From: Mycolicibacterium mucogenicum DSM 44124 | Lineage (GTDB): Bacteria > Actinomycetota > Actinomycetes > Mycobacteriales > Mycobacteriaceae | Direction of reading: 5' to 3' | NCBI RefSeq assembly: GCF_005670685.2 | Contig: NZ_CP062008.1 | Coordinates: forward strand, 1,364,001 to 1,428,000 | Length of the DNA: 64,000 bases | In this document: in pieces, positions 63,588 through 64,000 of the stretch | Layout: each line of letters opens with the position of its first letter | How positions within the stretch are numbered: the stretch's first letter is position 1 | Notes under the pieces: model-generated | Databases searched by the model: none | What the model saw: only the letters and a program-made list of their open reading frames with translations | Told to the model about the DNA's origin: nothing | Position numbers and translations under genes: made by a program

Positions 63588-64000
63588 CTTCGGTGCGTAG
63601 AAGATTGGCCACCCGGCGCCCGCAGCGGTTGACAGCAGATCGTGCACGCGTCATCGCCCGGCTGTTCGTCCCGGGGCAGGAAGGATTCGAGCTCCAGGAG
63701 TCCCGGGCCGGTGCGGTGCTGGCGCGAGTACTGGCCTTGAGCGAGGCCGACGTGCGGGCGGCGCTCGACAGCGTCGCCTTTCGATTCGAGCGGCGGCATC
63801 GTGATCTCGCGGGCACCTTCCGGCGCAACGCACGTGAGCTCGCTGACCGGCTGAAGCCCGGGTTTGCGATCTCTGAGGCCCGAATGTTGCTGTTGGGAGC
63901 CACATTTACGAGCGAGTTTGCCATCGAGGGTGCGGCACTGTGCAATCCGAGCATCGTCGCACATCCGGATCAAACGGGCGTGGCGGCGGGCAGCCTGCGA
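63584..64000 (+). CDS. GH130 family glycosidase/phosphorylase (N-terminal part)
   Basis: The gene runs off the window; 139 codons are seen. After a basic N-terminus (MTSVRRRLATRRPQRLTADR) and a helical domain, the segment LLGATFTSEFAIEGAALCNP and then SIVAHPDQTG is the start of the beta-propeller catalytic domain of GH130 mannoside phosphorylases and beta-1,2-mannosidases. ATG 63584 overlaps the preceding stop. The general acid (Asp/Glu) and phosphate-binding residues lie beyond the window, so hydrolase and phosphorylase cannot be separated here. Confidence 0.83.
   Translation, partial: MTSVRRRLATRRPQRLTADRARVIARLFVPGQEGFELQESRAGAVLARVLALSEADVRAALDSVAFRFERRHRDLAGTFRRNARELADRLKPGFAISEARMLLLGATFTSEFAIEGAALCNPSIVAHPDQTGVAAGSLR

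Overview
The window is a 64 kb piece of a mycobacterial chromosome, most likely a rapid grower (Mycolicibacterium type). Evidence: high G+C; the gene order rpmE-prfA-prmC-tsaC-wecA-atpIBEF(FH)AGDC-murA-rrs-rrl-rrf-ogt-alkA-nucS-fadA4-glgB-glgE-glgP-dinG-pncB-clpS-rph-rdgB-lprD, which I recall as the Rv1298-Rv1343c block of M. tuberculosis; the mycobacterial b-delta fusion subunit of ATP synthase; Asp117 in MurA; and a 16S rRNA with the short helix 18 of rapid growers.

Layout. 1-4000: TetR regulator, divergent acyl-CoA ligase, and a DGPF-domain protein coupled to an ECF sigma factor with a long C-terminal extension. 4100-8270: translation and cell-envelope genes rpmE, prfA, prmC, tsaC, wecA. 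8500-16950: the complete F1Fo ATP synthase operon plus a DUF2550 protein. 16940-18870: cobalamin adenosyltransferase (minus strand) and murA. 18900-24620: one complete rRNA operon with promoter, leader, 16S, 23S, 5S and terminator. 24680-26710: alkylation repair pair ogt/alkA. 26830-31950: a secreted DUF1214-like protein behind a KstR-type palindrome, a small secreted protein, a class III adenylyl cyclase, and the mismatch-repair nuclease nucS. 31950-36480: methylmalonyl-CoA epimerase, thiolase, membrane and thioredoxin-like proteins, and a divergent TetR/hydrolase pair. 36550-44400: the GlgE alpha-glucan genes (glgB, glgE, glgP) and a virginiamycin B lyase-like propeller. 44400-46300: FAD monooxygenase and MarR. 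46300-54580: dinG, pncB, clpS, DUF2017, P1 peptidase, rhomboid, a cAMP phosphodiesterase-like hydrolase, rph, rdgB. 54580-58800: TauE/SafE exporter, TetR plus haloalkane dehalogenase, DUF3817 protein, lprD, a LAGLIDADG protein beside tRNA-Leu. 59300-64000: accessory-looking genes: small basic protein, fatty-acid desaturase, a 57-codon gene, and a three-gene operon (GT4 glycosyltransferase, alpha/alpha-toroid protein, GH130 glycosidase/phosphorylase) cut by the window end.

Most of the window is conserved housekeeping DNA. The points most worth a second look are the GT4/toroid/GH130 operon, two conserved genes with no canonical start codon (sigma factor and P1 peptidase), a KstR-like operator before the DUF1214-like protein, an alpha/beta hydrolase whose nucleophile Ser is Ala, the missing mec-cysO-cysM and murI genes inside an otherwise collinear block, and several long palindromes between convergent genes. 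No CRISPR array, prophage or insertion sequence was seen.
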